Made by a program: the position numbers and the translations under genes
The notes under the pieces: model-generated
Seen by the model: only the letters and a program-made list of their open reading frames with translations
Told to the model about the DNA's origin: nothing
Database searches by the model: none
From: Stenotrophomonas sp. 704A1
GTDB taxonomy: Bacteria; Pseudomonadota; Gammaproteobacteria; Xanthomonadales; Xanthomonadaceae
Length of the DNA: 64,000 nucleotides
Assembly (NCBI RefSeq): GCF_030549525.1
Contig: NZ_CP130831.1
Span: 2,381,501-2,445,500 of the forward strand
Direction of reading: 5' to 3'
In this document: positions 45,744 to 55,541 of the stretch, piece after piece
How positions within the stretch are numbered: the first letter of the stretch is position 1
How the letters are laid out: each line of letters begins with the position of its first letter

Positions 45744-46955
45744 TCAGGCGCGGGGGGCTGCGTGCGCGCGAGAGGTCAACAGGGTCAGCACGGCACCGCA
45801 CAGCAGCAGGATCGCACTGGCGATGAACGTACTGCGGTAGCCACTGTGATCGAACATCACGCCGCCGAGCATGGAACCCAGCGCGATGGCCATCTGGACG
45901 ACCGCGACCATCAAGCCACCGCCCGCTTCCGCGTCCTCTGGCAGGGCGCCCGCAATCCAGCTCCACCAGCCCACCGGCGCAGCGGTGGCCAGCAGGCCCC
46001 ACGCCGCCAGAAGCAGCGCAACCAGGCCGACCCGCGCGCCTGCGGGGATCAGTGCCAAGGCGATGACCGCCATCGCCACCGGAATGGCCATCAGTGTGCA
46101 GAACAGACCCCGCGCGAAGAAGCTGCCGATCATCACTGTGCCGGTGAAGCCGGCCACGCCGATGCCCAGCAGGATCAGCGACAGCGTGGCCACGTCCACC
46201 CGGGTCACTGATTCCAGAAAGGGGCGCACATAGGTGAACAACGCGAACTGGCCCATGAAGAAGGCCGCGCAGGCCGCCATCCCCAGCGCAACCGGCCGGC
46301 GCATGAGCAGCCGCAGCGGATTGCCTGACGCGCTACCGTGCCCGGCGCTCATGGCCGGCAAGCTGATCCATTGCCAGATGAGGGCGATGGCAGCCACTGG
46401 AATCAGGCACAGGAAGGCGCCGCGCCAACCGATCACCGAACCCAGGTAGCTGCCCAGCGGCGCGGCAACTACGGTGGCCAGCGCATTGCCTCCATTGAAG
46501 ATGGCCAAGGCCCGCGGCACCTTCGCGGCCGGCACCAGGCGCATCGCCGTCGCGGCGGACATTGACCAGAAGCCGCCGATCACCACCCCGATCAGTGCCC
46601 GCCCGACCATATACACCGGATAGTTCGGGGCCGTCGCTACGACCGCGCCGGATGCTGCCATGAGGCCGGTCAGCAACAGCAGCAGGACCTTGCGGTCGAG
46701 TCTGCCCACCAGGGTGGAGATGGACAGACTGGTCAGCACCGCGAACGCACCGGAGATGGCGATGCCGTAGCCCGCCAGACCCTCGCTGACACACAGTTCG
46801 GCTGCCATCGGCGTCAGCAGGCTGACCGGCATGAACTCGGAGGCGATCAGCGTGAACACGCACAGCGTCATGGCGAACACGCCGCTCCAGCAGGCGGGCG
46901 CGACAGGAGCCGTGGACGCTGCAGCGTCGGTAGCAGTGCAGGCAGGTGCGGTCAT
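45744..46955 (-). CDS. MFS efflux transporter (DHA1 type)
   Basis: A 403-residue, 12-helix major facilitator resembling the YdhP/AraJ drug-sugar efflux group (MTLCVFTLIASEFMPVSLL, LVGRLDRKVLLLLLTGL, VGRALIGVVIGGFWSMSAATAMRL). It lies 54 bp downstream of the alpha/beta hydrolase gene on the same strand, and the pair diverges from a LysR gene. This suggests export of a compound related to the hydrolase substrate. Confidence 0.87.
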   Translation of the reverse strand: MTAPACTATDAAASTAPVAPACWSGVFAMTLCVFTLIASEFMPVSLLTPMAAELCVSEGLAGYGIAISGAFAVLTSLSISTLVGRLDRKVLLLLLTGLMAASGAVVATAPNYPVYMVGRALIGVVIGGFWSMSAATAMRLVPAAKVPRALAIFNGGNALATVVAAPLGSYLGSVIGWRGAFLCLIPVAAIALIWQWISLPAMSAGHGSASGNPLRLLMRRPVALGMAACAAFFMGQFALFTYVRPFLESVTRVDVATLSLILLGIGVAGFTGTVMIGSFFARGLFCTLMAIPVAMAVIALALIPAGARVGLVALLLAAWGLLATAAPVGWWSWIAGALPEDAEAGGGLMVAVVQMAIALGSMLGGVMFDHSGYRSTFIASAILLLCGAVLTLLTSRAHAAPRA

Positions 46956-47009
46956 GGTCGGGTGATATCCGTTCGGGTCTGAGGGCTGCGGTGGGTTGTC
47001 ATTGCCGGC

Positions 47010-48065
47010 TCAGTCCGCCGCCAGGTTCTTCTCGAAGAAGGCTGTCAACCTGTCGAACGGGATCACCCCCGTACGGTCGTACAGATCGGTGTGGCTGGCG
47101 CCGGGAATGATCATCAGTTCCTTGGGCTGCCCAGCTGCCGCATACGCGGTTTCGCTGAAGTAGCGCGAGTGCGCCTTCCCGCCGTGGATGAACAGGATCG
47201 GACGTGGCGAGATTTCGCCGATGTAGGTCAGCAGCGGCATGTTCATGAAGGACAGCGGGTTGGTCACGGTCCACGACCCGTTGGAGTTGACCGAGCGCGG
47301 ATGGAATCCGCGCGGCGTCCTGTAGTAGTCGTGGTAGTCCACCAGGAACTGCGCCTCGCCGCCCTTGAGCGCGTTCATTGGCGGGCCATAGGCCGGCGCT
47401 CCCTGGGCAGCATCCTGCCAACGTTGCTGGCCCAGCTGCTGCAGGGTGCGCGTACGCTGCGCAGGAGTAACAGTGTCGTTGTATCCCTTGGACATGACGC
47501 GGGTCATGTCATACATGGTGCTGGTGACCACGGCCTTGATACGCATGTCGACGGCGGCCGCGTTCAACGCCATGCCGCCCCAGCCGCAGATGCCGATGAT
47601 GCCGATGCGCTCGCGATCGACGATGGGCAGCAGGCCGAGGAAATCGACGGCAGCGCTGAAGTCCTCGGTATTGATGTCCGGCGAGGCGACATTGCGCGGT
47701 TCGCCGCCGCTTTCGCCGGTGTAGGAAGGATCGAACGCGAGAGTGACGAAGCCACGTTCAGCCATTGTCTGCGCGTACAGGCCGGACGACTGCTCCTTCA
47801 CCGCACCGAAGGGACCGCTGACGGCGATGGCAGCCAGCTTGCCGTTGGCATTCTTCGGTTGATACAGGTCCGCTGCCAGGATGATGCCGTAGCGGTTCCT
47901 GAAGGTCACTTTGCGGTGTTCGACCTGGTCACTCCTGGGAAATACCTTGTCCCAGGCCTGGGTCAACGTCACGGTGTGTCCTGCTGCGGTACGGGCATCC
48001 TGTGCACTGCTGGACAGGGGTGACAGGGCCAACAGCAGGGCGGTGGACAGGGTGAAGGCATTCAT
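47010..48065 (-). CDS. exported alpha/beta hydrolase with cysteine nucleophile
   Basis: A 351-residue alpha/beta hydrolase with signal peptide (LSTALLLALSPLSSSAQ). The nucleophile elbow reads IIGICGWGGMAL, with Cys160 in place of serine, as in dienelactone-hydrolase-like proteins. The acid lies near FIHGGKAHSRYFSE and the histidine in PGASHTDLYD. The substrate is unknown. It is divergent from the LysR gene at 48199 and followed by the MFS gene. Confidence 0.85.
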   Translation of the reverse strand: MNAFTLSTALLLALSPLSSSAQDARTAAGHTVTLTQAWDKVFPRSDQVEHRKVTFRNRYGIILAADLYQPKNANGKLAAIAVSGPFGAVKEQSSGLYAQTMAERGFVTLAFDPSYTGESGGEPRNVASPDINTEDFSAAVDFLGLLPIVDRERIGIIGICGWGGMALNAAAVDMRIKAVVTSTMYDMTRVMSKGYNDTVTPAQRTRTLQQLGQQRWQDAAQGAPAYGPPMNALKGGEAQFLVDYHDYYRTPRGFHPRSVNSNGSWTVTNPLSFMNMPLLTYIGEISPRPILFIHGGKAHSRYFSETAYAAAGQPKELMIIPGASHTDLYDRTGVIPFDRLTAFFEKNLAAD

Positions 48066-48159
48066 TGCGATCTCCGGTCGATGGGCGGGTGACCATCAGC
48101 GGGGGGCAGTCTGGCCGCACCCGGTTGCGAGGACTAGGTACTGATTGATGAATGCAGTT

Positions 48160-48174
48160 ATTAGTCAAACTAAT
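48160..48174. promoter_or_regulatory. LysR-type operator
   Basis: ATTAG-N5-CTAAT is a perfect palindrome with the T-N11-A pattern, in the divergent region 25 nt before the LysR start. Confidence 0.6.
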
Positions 48175-48198
48175 GGGCGCGCGTGGCACACTGGCGCC

Positions 48199-49086
48199 AT
48201 GGCCAGGAGCAACCTCAACGATCTGCTTGCCTTCATCGCCGTGGCGCGCGAGGGCAGCTTCACGCGCGCAGCGGCGCGTTTGAGCGTCACCCAGTCAGCC
48301 GTCAGCCAGGCGGTGAGCGGGCTGGAAGCGCGGATGCAGATCCGGCTGCTGACCCGCACCACACGCAGTGTGGCGCCGACACCGGCCGGCGAGCGCCTGC
48401 TGCGCGCGATCGGGCACCGCTTCGACGAAATCGAGGCTGAACTGGATGCCATCACCGAATTGCGGGACAAGCCCGCAGGCACGGTGCGCATCACCAGCGG
48501 CGATCACGTGCTGCGCACAACGTTGCTGCCACGGCTCACGCCGTTGATGCAGCAGTACCCGGACATCCACATCGAGTTCGATGTTTCCTATGGCCTGCGC
48601 GATATCGTGGCCGATCGTTTCGACGCTGGCGTACGCATGGGTGAAGAGATCGACAGAGACATGGTCGCTGTGCCGATCGGGCCCCGGCTGCGCATGGCGG
48701 CGGTGGCCTCACCGGCCTATTGGGAAACGCATCCGCCGCCGAAGACCCCCCGGGACCTGGTCGGGCACCGCTGCATCAACATCCGCTTTCCCACCCACGG
48801 CGGACTCTACGTCTGGGAGTTCGAGCGCGCGGGCCGGCAACAGAACGTCCGCGTGGAAGGACAGGTCACCTTCAATGCCAGCCACCACATCGTCGCGGCC
48901 GCACGCGATGGACTGGGTGTTGCCTTCCTGCCCGAGGACGAGTTCGCGCCCCATCTCGAATCGGGCGAGCTGGTGCGGGTGCTGGCGCGCTGGTGCCCGC
49001 CGTTCCCGGGCTATCACCTGTATTACCCCAGCCGGAAGCAGCCCTCGCCCGCATTCCGGCTGGTGGTTGACGCGCTGCGTGTGTGA
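48199..49086 (+). CDS. LysR-family regulator
   Basis: A 295-residue LysR-type regulator. The helix-turn-helix is FIAVAREGSFTRAAARLSVTQSAVSQAVSGLE. The effector domain shows GTVRITSGDHVLRTTLLP and VADRFDAGVRMGE. ATG 48199 is the natural domain start. It probably controls the divergent hydrolase-MFS operon through the ATTAG-N5-CTAAT site. Confidence 0.9.
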   Translation: MARSNLNDLLAFIAVAREGSFTRAAARLSVTQSAVSQAVSGLEARMQIRLLTRTTRSVAPTPAGERLLRAIGHRFDEIEAELDAITELRDKPAGTVRITSGDHVLRTTLLPRLTPLMQQYPDIHIEFDVSYGLRDIVADRFDAGVRMGEEIDRDMVAVPIGPRLRMAAVASPAYWETHPPPKTPRDLVGHRCINIRFPTHGGLYVWEFERAGRQQNVRVEGQVTFNASHHIVAAARDGLGVAFLPEDEFAPHLESGELVRVLARWCPPFPGYHLYYPSRKQPSPAFRLVVDALRV

Positions 49087-49134
49087 GGCTGCTGTCAGCC
49101 GCGCCGGGGGTGTTCTGGATGCCCGTCGCGCCGG

Positions 49135-49755
49135 TCAGATGCGATCAAGCTGGTAGCGCGGATGGAATTCCGGATCATCCTCCCCGTCCAGCATGGCCTC
49201 GACCCGTGCATCGAACGGTTCGATGGCGGCAGCCAGGTCGCTTGGGGGCAGGAACCGGGAATCCCCCTGCCCCGCCAGCGCAATCGCAGCCACGGTCTCG
49301 CGCTCGCCCTCCTGGCCCCAGAGAAAGTCGTGGACCAGTGCCACGCCGTGGTCGCCCGCCTGCAGGAAGTCGGCGGCACCGCGTGCCACCGCCAGAAAGA
49401 CAATGAGATCGTAAAGGCTTTCCGAGTACGTCAGCGACCCTGCAACAAACTGCCTACCGGTGCGTTCATACGCCGCAATGCGGATGGTATCGGCCTGTGC
49501 AGTTGCCAGGATGGCATCCAGCGCGGTGCGGTTGTCCGGATAGCGCGCGAGCAGTGTCTGGCAGTCCGCAAGCAGCTCCTGCAGGTCTGCCTCGCTCGAT
49601 GAGGCCAGGTACCCGCCGTTGTGCATGCGCCACTGCCCGGCGATGCCTCGCCAGTCTGACCATCGGGATGCCGCAGGCACCGGCGCGGCCAGCCATCGGG
49701 CAAGGTCCTGCTGGCACATGCGAAGGCGGAGCATGGCTGAATAGGGTTCTGACAA
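49135..49755 (-). CDS. hypothetical cytosolic protein
   Basis: A 206-residue, mostly helical protein without signal or membrane segment. I recognise no family. Start TTG 49755 is supported by GGAGGAAGG upstream; ATG 49734 is the alternative. It converges with the LysR gene at 48199 and follows the metallohydrolase gene on the same strand after 78 bp. Confidence 0.65.
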   Translation of the reverse strand: MSEPYSAMLRLRMCQQDLARWLAAPVPAASRWSDWRGIAGQWRMHNGGYLASSSEADLQELLADCQTLLARYPDNRTALDAILATAQADTIRIAAYERTGRQFVAGSLTYSESLYDLIVFLAVARGAADFLQAGDHGVALVHDFLWGQEGERETVAAIALAGQGDSRFLPPSDLAAAIEPFDARVEAMLDGEDDPEFHPRYQLDRI

Positions 49756-49833
49756 GGCGATCCTTCCTCCGTTCTGCGTCTGCAGATGGGCTTGCAGCAG
49801 ACAACGTGCGTCACGCCAACAGGCGATTCGAGG

Positions 49834-51231
49834 TCACCGCTGCGGCGGGATGACGCCGCCGGCATTCGTGACGAAGACCGGGTTGGAGTAGAACCACAGA
49901 TCCTGCCACGGGTCCTCGCCGGGCGCGTCCGCCACTGCGTCGACCGCGCCGGTGCTGTTGCCCCGCACCCGCACGAAGCCGCCGCGCGGCGGTGCCGGCA
50001 GTGAACCGCGCGCCACGATCCAGTCACCGTCCCGCACCCAGGTTGCCGCGTCGAAGCCGCGCCGTTGCATCTGCAGCCTGCCCTCCGCGTCCCTGCCGCC
50101 GATGATCAGCTCGATGCGCTTCAGCGCCGGATGCTGCCCGTTCGCGTTGGCGCCGGCCGGCTGCCGTACCCGCACGTCCACCTGCATCGTCTGCGCGGGC
50201 CGCAGCATCAGCGTATCGCCCATTCCGCCGCTGGAGCCGCCAGCGGTCACGCGCAGGTCCAACGCATCGATCAGGTCACCGGTGACGGTGAACATGCGCC
50301 CCTTGCGCAGCGCATCCAGGATGTCTTCCGCATCCGGTCGCGCCCAGGCATAGGTCTTGCTGTACTCGCCGGGGTCGTAGTCGCGCCCACCATCGCGCAG
50401 GTTCACATGCGAGTCGGAATTGGCGGTGATCCAGAAGCGGATGCCGTCGGCCAGCATCTGGTCCCACACACCTCCCACCTGCGCGGTCATCTGGTCATAG
50501 CCGCCCACGGTGGGGGCGGCCGCGTTGCGGTACAGCCCGCGTTCGCTGCGGATGGCCTGGTGCCCGGGCGCACCCTCCATGCCTACCAGCACGTCCGGTG
50601 CGGCCGCGTGCCAGCCACGCAGCTCCTCCGGGGTCACCTCGCCCCACTGCCCCATCGCCGTCGCGGTGCGCGAGGGATGGTTGATGAACATCAGCGGTGC
50701 CGGGCGCAGCCCCCCCAGGTAGGCCAGTGCGGCCTGCATCTGCTGTTCGCTGTCACGGCTGCCGTGCAGCGGCTCGCTGCGGCTGAAATCCCGCTCGGCG
50801 GTGACCAGCTGCTCGCGTTCCCGGGGGCCCGGCGCAATGATCAGGGAGGCGTGCTCGCCCGCCGGCACGTCGAATTCCATGCCATTGAACTGGATCACCT
50901 CGGGAACGTCGGTGCGCGCCTGCAGCAGCGCGGGATACGCCTGGTCGCGGGTGACCGCGGAGTGGCCGGGGCCACCGTGGTCGGTGTGGACCATCCAGCG
51001 CAGGCCGAACGCTCTGGCCTGGGCGGCGTTGCGGCTGCGGCTGTAGGGCGAGTCACCGCCGCGGACCGGGGTGGGCGGCGTGGTGCTGCGGTCCCAGTCC
51101 ACGCTCCATTCGCTGTGCACGTGGTGGTCGCCGGCCAGCCATTGGCGGCCGGCATCGGCCGCTGTCGTGGCCGTGGCCGAAAATGCAGGGGCCGCTGCGG
51201 CGAGCAGCGCCAGCATCAGAGGGGTCTTCAT
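49834..51231 (-). CDS. exported PHP-domain metallohydrolase (CehA/McbA-like)
   Basis: A 465-residue exported protein with signal peptide LMLALLAAAAPAFSATA. PHP-type metal ligands are clear: GDHHVHSEWS, HTDHGG, GMEFDV, INHPSR and NSDSHVN. The CehA/McbA family includes carbaryl hydrolases; the natural substrate is usually a phosphoester or is unknown. It lies directly downstream of the TonB-dependent receptor on the same strand, so it may process the imported ligand. ATG 51231 is preferred over 51255 because the signal peptide starts there. Confidence 0.85.
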   Translation of the reverse strand: MKTPLMLALLAAAAPAFSATATTAADAGRQWLAGDHHVHSEWSVDWDRSTTPPTPVRGGDSPYSRSRNAAQARAFGLRWMVHTDHGGPGHSAVTRDQAYPALLQARTDVPEVIQFNGMEFDVPAGEHASLIIAPGPREREQLVTAERDFSRSEPLHGSRDSEQQMQAALAYLGGLRPAPLMFINHPSRTATAMGQWGEVTPEELRGWHAAAPDVLVGMEGAPGHQAIRSERGLYRNAAAPTVGGYDQMTAQVGGVWDQMLADGIRFWITANSDSHVNLRDGGRDYDPGEYSKTYAWARPDAEDILDALRKGRMFTVTGDLIDALDLRVTAGGSSGGMGDTLMLRPAQTMQVDVRVRQPAGANANGQHPALKRIELIIGGRDAEGRLQMQRRGFDAATWVRDGDWIVARGSLPAPPRGGFVRVRGNSTGAVDAVADAPGEDPWQDLWFYSNPVFVTNAGGVIPPQR

Positions 51232-51309
51232 GAGTCTTTTCCTGAGAAGGCGCACGGACGACGCACGGACCCTCTCCGGTCCGCACGCCGCCCGTGCGTG
51301 AATGCTTGC

Positions 51310-54300
51310 CTAGAAGTCCGCGCGCAGGCCCAGGCTGATGCGACGGCCGGAGGTCTCATCCATGGTCGGGAAGGACGGGTCCATGGTGTAGCCGCTGGTC
51401 CGCTCGTTGGTGAGGTTGATGCCCTTCAGGCTGATCTTGATGTTGTCGGTGATGCGGTAGCCGATCGACACATCCATCTGGCCATAGGCATCGCGCCAGA
51501 TCGGGTACAGGTTGTAGCCGATCGATTCGACGTACTCGTCCTTGTGGTTGTAGGACACGCGCGCGTCGAAGCGCTCATTCTCGTAGTACGCGGTGAAGTT
51601 CCAGGTCTTCTCCGACAAGCCCGGCATCGGGGTGCGGATGCCCAGGTCGGATTCGCCGGCCAGCGAGCTGTCCAGCATCGTGTAGTTGGCATTGATGCCG
51701 AACCCGTCCAGCCACGGCGTGAACATGTTCAGCGGCAGCTGCGCCACCAGTTCGATGCCATCGACCTCATAGGCGCCCTTGGCATTGACCGGCTGGTACA
51801 CGTCGAAATCATAGATGCCATTGAGGCTGCCGTTGGCGTTGTACACCGCCACATCCTGGACCACGCCGGTCAGCGAGTTGATCACCACGCCGTCGATGTT
51901 CTTGCGGAAGTAGCTGGCGGCGAACAGCGCACCGTTGTCCAGGTACTTCTCCAGGCCGATTTCCCACTGCTTGGCATAGGTCGGCTTCAGCTCGGGATTG
52001 CCGTCGGTGAATCGGTAGGAGCTCCAGCTGGCGGTGCGCTTGTAGGCAATGTCGGTCAGCGCCGGGCGCATCATCACCTTGGACGCTGCCGCACGCAGCA
52101 GCAGGCCGTGCGACAGCTCGGCGGTCATGTTGAAGCTGGGCAGCAGATCGTCATAGCTGCCGTCCTTCGACACCGGGGTGTCGGTGTAGCCCGTGCTGCC
52201 GTTGGGCAGCTGGATCGGGTGGTAGCCGAACGAATCGACCTTCGTATCCACGTAGCGTGCGCCGGCGTTGACGGTGAAGGGCACGCTGCCGACATCGAAG
52301 GCGAAGTCGGCCATCGCGTAAAAACTCATCACCTTTTCATCGACCTGGTAGAACTGGCCCGGGTCGAACGGGGTCTGGAAGCCCGCGTAACGGAATGCGC
52401 TGCGGGCATAGTCGTTGGAGATCTGCTGCCAGGCCAGCCCCTTGTTGGAGTAGCTGCCGCCGGGGACGATGTCGTCGATGTACTGCAGCGGGCTGTCGGC
52501 CATCGTGCGGGTATTGACCCAGGCCGCACTGCCGGCGCTCGGCCCGGTGATCTTCAGTTCACCGTACTGGCGTTCCTTGGAACGGTCGGTGTACCGGGCG
52601 CCGAACCGGACCGTGTGCAGCGCGGGCAGGAAGGCCATCTCCAGCAGGCGGGTGACATTGACCTGGGCGGCGTACTTGTCATCCTTCACCTTCTCCAGCG
52701 TGGTCTCGTAGGCCTCGAACATATAGCGGCCTGGATCGTTGTACATGTCGAAGCTGCCGGCGGCGGCGGTGGGAATGGTTTCACCACTGGCGCCGGTCCA
52801 GCGGGTACGCGACGGCGCATAGGCCACGTGCTTGAGGTTGGAGAAATCCGAGGTCTTCTCCGCGCCGGAGTACCCCACCAGCGCATCCACGTACCAGCGG
52901 TCGCCCTTCCAGTCCATGGCCAGGCTGTACTGACTGTAGTCGGTCTTGTTGATCCGCTCCTTGCTCAGCATCTCGTGCTGGGTGGCGGTGTAGGACACAT
53001 CACGCAGCACCACCATGCCGTACTCGGACAGGGTGCTGGCGTCATACGAGTGGATGGTGTCGAAGGTGCTGCGGCTGGAGGCGGAATAGGCAGCTGCGTC
53101 GTACTCGTCCTCGGTGCTGTCATAGCCACCGACCATCGCGTCGAAGGTCAGGCTGAAATTGCTGCTCGGCTTGTACTGCAGCGATCCGGTCGCGCCCCAC
53201 TTGTCCTGCTCGTTGAGGTAGACGCGGTCGCCGACCTTGTCCTGGAACACGACCCGGTTGGTCTGCTCGGCATCGTTGCGGTTGGTGATGTTGACGCCTG
53301 CGTCGCGGCGCAGCACCGACTGCGCCTGGGTGCCGCGGGTACCCGAGGCCGTGAGGAAGCGTGACGACGGGCGGAAGTTGATGCCCGAAGTGGAGTCGGT
53401 CCGGTTGGTGCGCTTGGACTGCGAGTACGAGACCAGCGCGCCCCAGTCACCCCAGGTATCGGCCGCGAGGAAGGCAAAACGCGGATCCACTTCCTCGGAA
53501 ATGCTGTTGTGCGCGCCCTCGGCGGAGAACACCAGCTTGCGTTCGTTGTAGTCGAACGGGCGCGCGGTGGAGATCTTCACCGAGCCGGCAATGCCGCCCT
53601 CCTCGTCCGCGGCCGTGGGCGACTTCTGCACGGTCACCTGCTGGATGATCTCCGAGGCGAACATGTCGAATTCCACATCGCGCCCGCCGCTGCCCGAAGC
53701 GGTGGCCAGGTCGTTGATCGAGACGTGGGTGTACTCCGAAGGCAGGCCGCGCACGTTGACTTTGGTACCCAGGCCCTTGTTGCGTTCGATGGTCACGCCC
53801 GGCACGCGCTGCAGCGCTTCTGCGAGATTCTGTTCGGGAAAGTCGGCCACGTCAGTGGCGACGATCGAATCGGAAAAGCCCACGGTGGCGCGCTTGATGT
53901 CCACCGCCTGTTCCAGGCTGCGGCTGTAGCTGCCGGTGACCTGGATGGTCTCCAGATTGGCCGCCTGCGCGCCGGGCGCCGCCGCCCCTGCCTGCGCCGA
54001 GGCCGCGACCGCGCCGACCACCGGACCTGGCGTTGCCAGCGTCGAGGTCGATGCCGGTGCAACCGCGTCCTGCGCTTCGATGGTCACCGTGGTGGCGTTG
54101 AGATAGCGGTAGCGCAGGCCGGTTCCGGCCAGCAGGCGGCCGAGCGCCGCGTCCGCGCTCAGCCCGGCCGGTACGCCCGCGGTGCGCGGATTGCCGGCAG
54201 CCTGCGCGTTGTAGACGAACTGCAGACCGGTCTGGCGCGACAGCGCGTTGAGCGCCCCGTCCAGCGGCTGCGAAGCGATCGCCTCGCTGGCGATGCGGGC

Positions 54301-54378
54301 CGGTTCTGCGGCGTGGGCGCCGGCCGTGGCGGTGACCTGCAGTGCAAGGGCGATGGAAAGGAACAGTGTGCGGCGCAT
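51310..54378 (-). CDS. TonB-dependent receptor with N-terminal STN signalling domain
   Basis: A 1022-residue outer-membrane receptor. Signal peptide, then STN domain (about residues 30-105, PLDGALNALSRQTGLQFVYNAQ), plug domain (FPEQNLAEALQRVPGVTIERNKG, VNVRGLPSEYTHVSIND) and a long beta-barrel ending in an aromatic residue (SLGLRADF). Its STN domain would signal ligand occupancy to the FecR protein encoded upstream. The ligand is unknown: the length and plug motifs fit the large Xanthomonad-type receptors for carbohydrates or other nutrients rather than a specific siderophore. Confidence 0.93.
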   Translation of the reverse strand: MRRTLFLSIALALQVTATAGAHAAEPARIASEAIASQPLDGALNALSRQTGLQFVYNAQAAGNPRTAGVPAGLSADAALGRLLAGTGLRYRYLNATTVTIEAQDAVAPASTSTLATPGPVVGAVAASAQAGAAAPGAQAANLETIQVTGSYSRSLEQAVDIKRATVGFSDSIVATDVADFPEQNLAEALQRVPGVTIERNKGLGTKVNVRGLPSEYTHVSINDLATASGSGGRDVEFDMFASEIIQQVTVQKSPTAADEEGGIAGSVKISTARPFDYNERKLVFSAEGAHNSISEEVDPRFAFLAADTWGDWGALVSYSQSKRTNRTDSTSGINFRPSSRFLTASGTRGTQAQSVLRRDAGVNITNRNDAEQTNRVVFQDKVGDRVYLNEQDKWGATGSLQYKPSSNFSLTFDAMVGGYDSTEDEYDAAAYSASSRSTFDTIHSYDASTLSEYGMVVLRDVSYTATQHEMLSKERINKTDYSQYSLAMDWKGDRWYVDALVGYSGAEKTSDFSNLKHVAYAPSRTRWTGASGETIPTAAAGSFDMYNDPGRYMFEAYETTLEKVKDDKYAAQVNVTRLLEMAFLPALHTVRFGARYTDRSKERQYGELKITGPSAGSAAWVNTRTMADSPLQYIDDIVPGGSYSNKGLAWQQISNDYARSAFRYAGFQTPFDPGQFYQVDEKVMSFYAMADFAFDVGSVPFTVNAGARYVDTKVDSFGYHPIQLPNGSTGYTDTPVSKDGSYDDLLPSFNMTAELSHGLLLRAAASKVMMRPALTDIAYKRTASWSSYRFTDGNPELKPTYAKQWEIGLEKYLDNGALFAASYFRKNIDGVVINSLTGVVQDVAVYNANGSLNGIYDFDVYQPVNAKGAYEVDGIELVAQLPLNMFTPWLDGFGINANYTMLDSSLAGESDLGIRTPMPGLSEKTWNFTAYYENERFDARVSYNHKDEYVESIGYNLYPIWRDAYGQMDVSIGYRITDNIKISLKGINLTNERTSGYTMDPSFPTMDETSGRRISLGLRADF

Positions 54379-54491
54379 CGTGGGATCCAGTGAGGGAATG
54401 GCGGTGGTCGCGGAACGGGTGTGTTCCTGCTTTCCCCAACTACGAGGGCGCAGCGCGCTGATCGGGCACCGCTTTTTCGATGAATTTTTTC

Positions 54492-55541
54492 TTACAGCGC
54501 CGGCGGCGACCCGGCACGCAGCCGCACATGGATCCCGTCCGCATCGGCCTGCGTGACCAGCGTCGGCTGCTGGTCCAGGAACGCGCGCAGCGATGCCACG
54601 TCATCGGCGCGCAGGTTGCCGGTCAGGCGCAGCGCGCCGGCGTCGTCGCTGACATGCAGGCGCTGCGCGTTGCGCCGGTTGAAGCGGTCGGCCACGTCGC
54701 GCAGCGCTTCGTCACGGAAGATCACCCGCCCGGACCACCACGCGGTCATGCTGACCGCATCCTCGTCGCGGATGCGCACGCGCTGGTCACGGTAATCGAC
54801 CTGCGCGGCCTGGCCTGCGCCAAGGTCGGCCAGCATGCGGCCGCGACCGCCATCGCCACGCACATGCACGCGGCCCTCGCTCACCCCGATGCGCGCCTGC
54901 TCGCGCAGCAGCGAGACATCGAACGTGGTGCCGATGTCGGTGACCTGCAGGCCTGCAGCATGCACCGCGAAGGGGCGCCGGTCCTTGGCCACGGCGAAGC
55001 TGGCCTGGCCACGTTCGAGCTCGACGCGCCGCCCCAGCAGGGTCATGCGCACCGATATCTCGCTTTCCGCGTCCAGGCGCACGACCGTGCTGTCGGACAG
55101 GGTGATCTGGCGTGGCGTGCCATGTGCGGCCACGTAGTGCCCGGTACGCGGCCAGGCAACGGTGGTGGCCACCCCGACGGCCAGCATCAGCACCGCCGCC
55201 ACCGCGATGCGCGGCAGCCCGCGCGCCGGCCGCGCCGTGCGTTCCCGGGCTGCAGCGGCGGGCCGTGGCGACAACCGCACCACGTTGTCGTCGTCGTGGC
55301 GGGACGGCGCAGGCGCGCTCAGCAGCGCGTCCAGGTCATCGGGCATGCCGCGCAGCGCCTCGGCCAGCGCGCCGGCCACCTCGCTGATCGCCATGTACTC
55401 CCGCAGATGGTCGGGGGACACCAGCAGCCACTGCATGAAAGCGCGCTGCTGCGAGGGGCTGAGATCGCCTTCGCGCTGCAGCGCATGCCAGTGCGCGGCG
55501 GCCCGGGTCAGCGCCGACGGGTGTTCAATGGCCACGCTCAC
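54492..55541 (-). CDS. FecR-like anti-sigma/transducer
   Basis: A 349-residue inner-membrane protein. An N-terminal cytoplasmic segment binds the sigma factor (QRAFMQWLLVSPDHLREYM), one transmembrane helix lies at VAAVLMLAVGVATTVAW, and the periplasmic FecR domain has SDSTVVRLDAESEISV, RVELERGQASFAV and VTDIGTTFDV. It relays the receptor signal to the sigma factor. Start GTG 55541 overlaps the sigma stop by 4 nt (GTGA); GTG 55535 with GGAGG 8 nt upstream is the alternative. Confidence 0.9.
   Translation of the reverse strand: MSVAIEHPSALTRAAAHWHALQREGDLSPSQQRAFMQWLLVSPDHLREYMAISEVAGALAEALRGMPDDLDALLSAPAPSRHDDDNVVRLSPRPAAAARERTARPARGLPRIAVAAVLMLAVGVATTVAWPRTGHYVAAHGTPRQITLSDSTVVRLDAESEISVRMTLLGRRVELERGQASFAVAKDRRPFAVHAAGLQVTDIGTTFDVSLLREQARIGVSEGRVHVRGDGGRGRMLADLGAGQAAQVDYRDQRVRIRDEDAVSMTAWWSGRVIFRDEALRDVADRFNRRNAQRLHVSDDAGALRLTGNLRADDVASLRAFLDQQPTLVTQADADGIHVRLRAGSPPAL

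Noticed and set aside
50065-53364. 1099-residue plus-strand frame opposite the TonB receptor and PHP hydrolase genes
   Set aside because: It has no domain or signal and is antisense to two well-supported genes.
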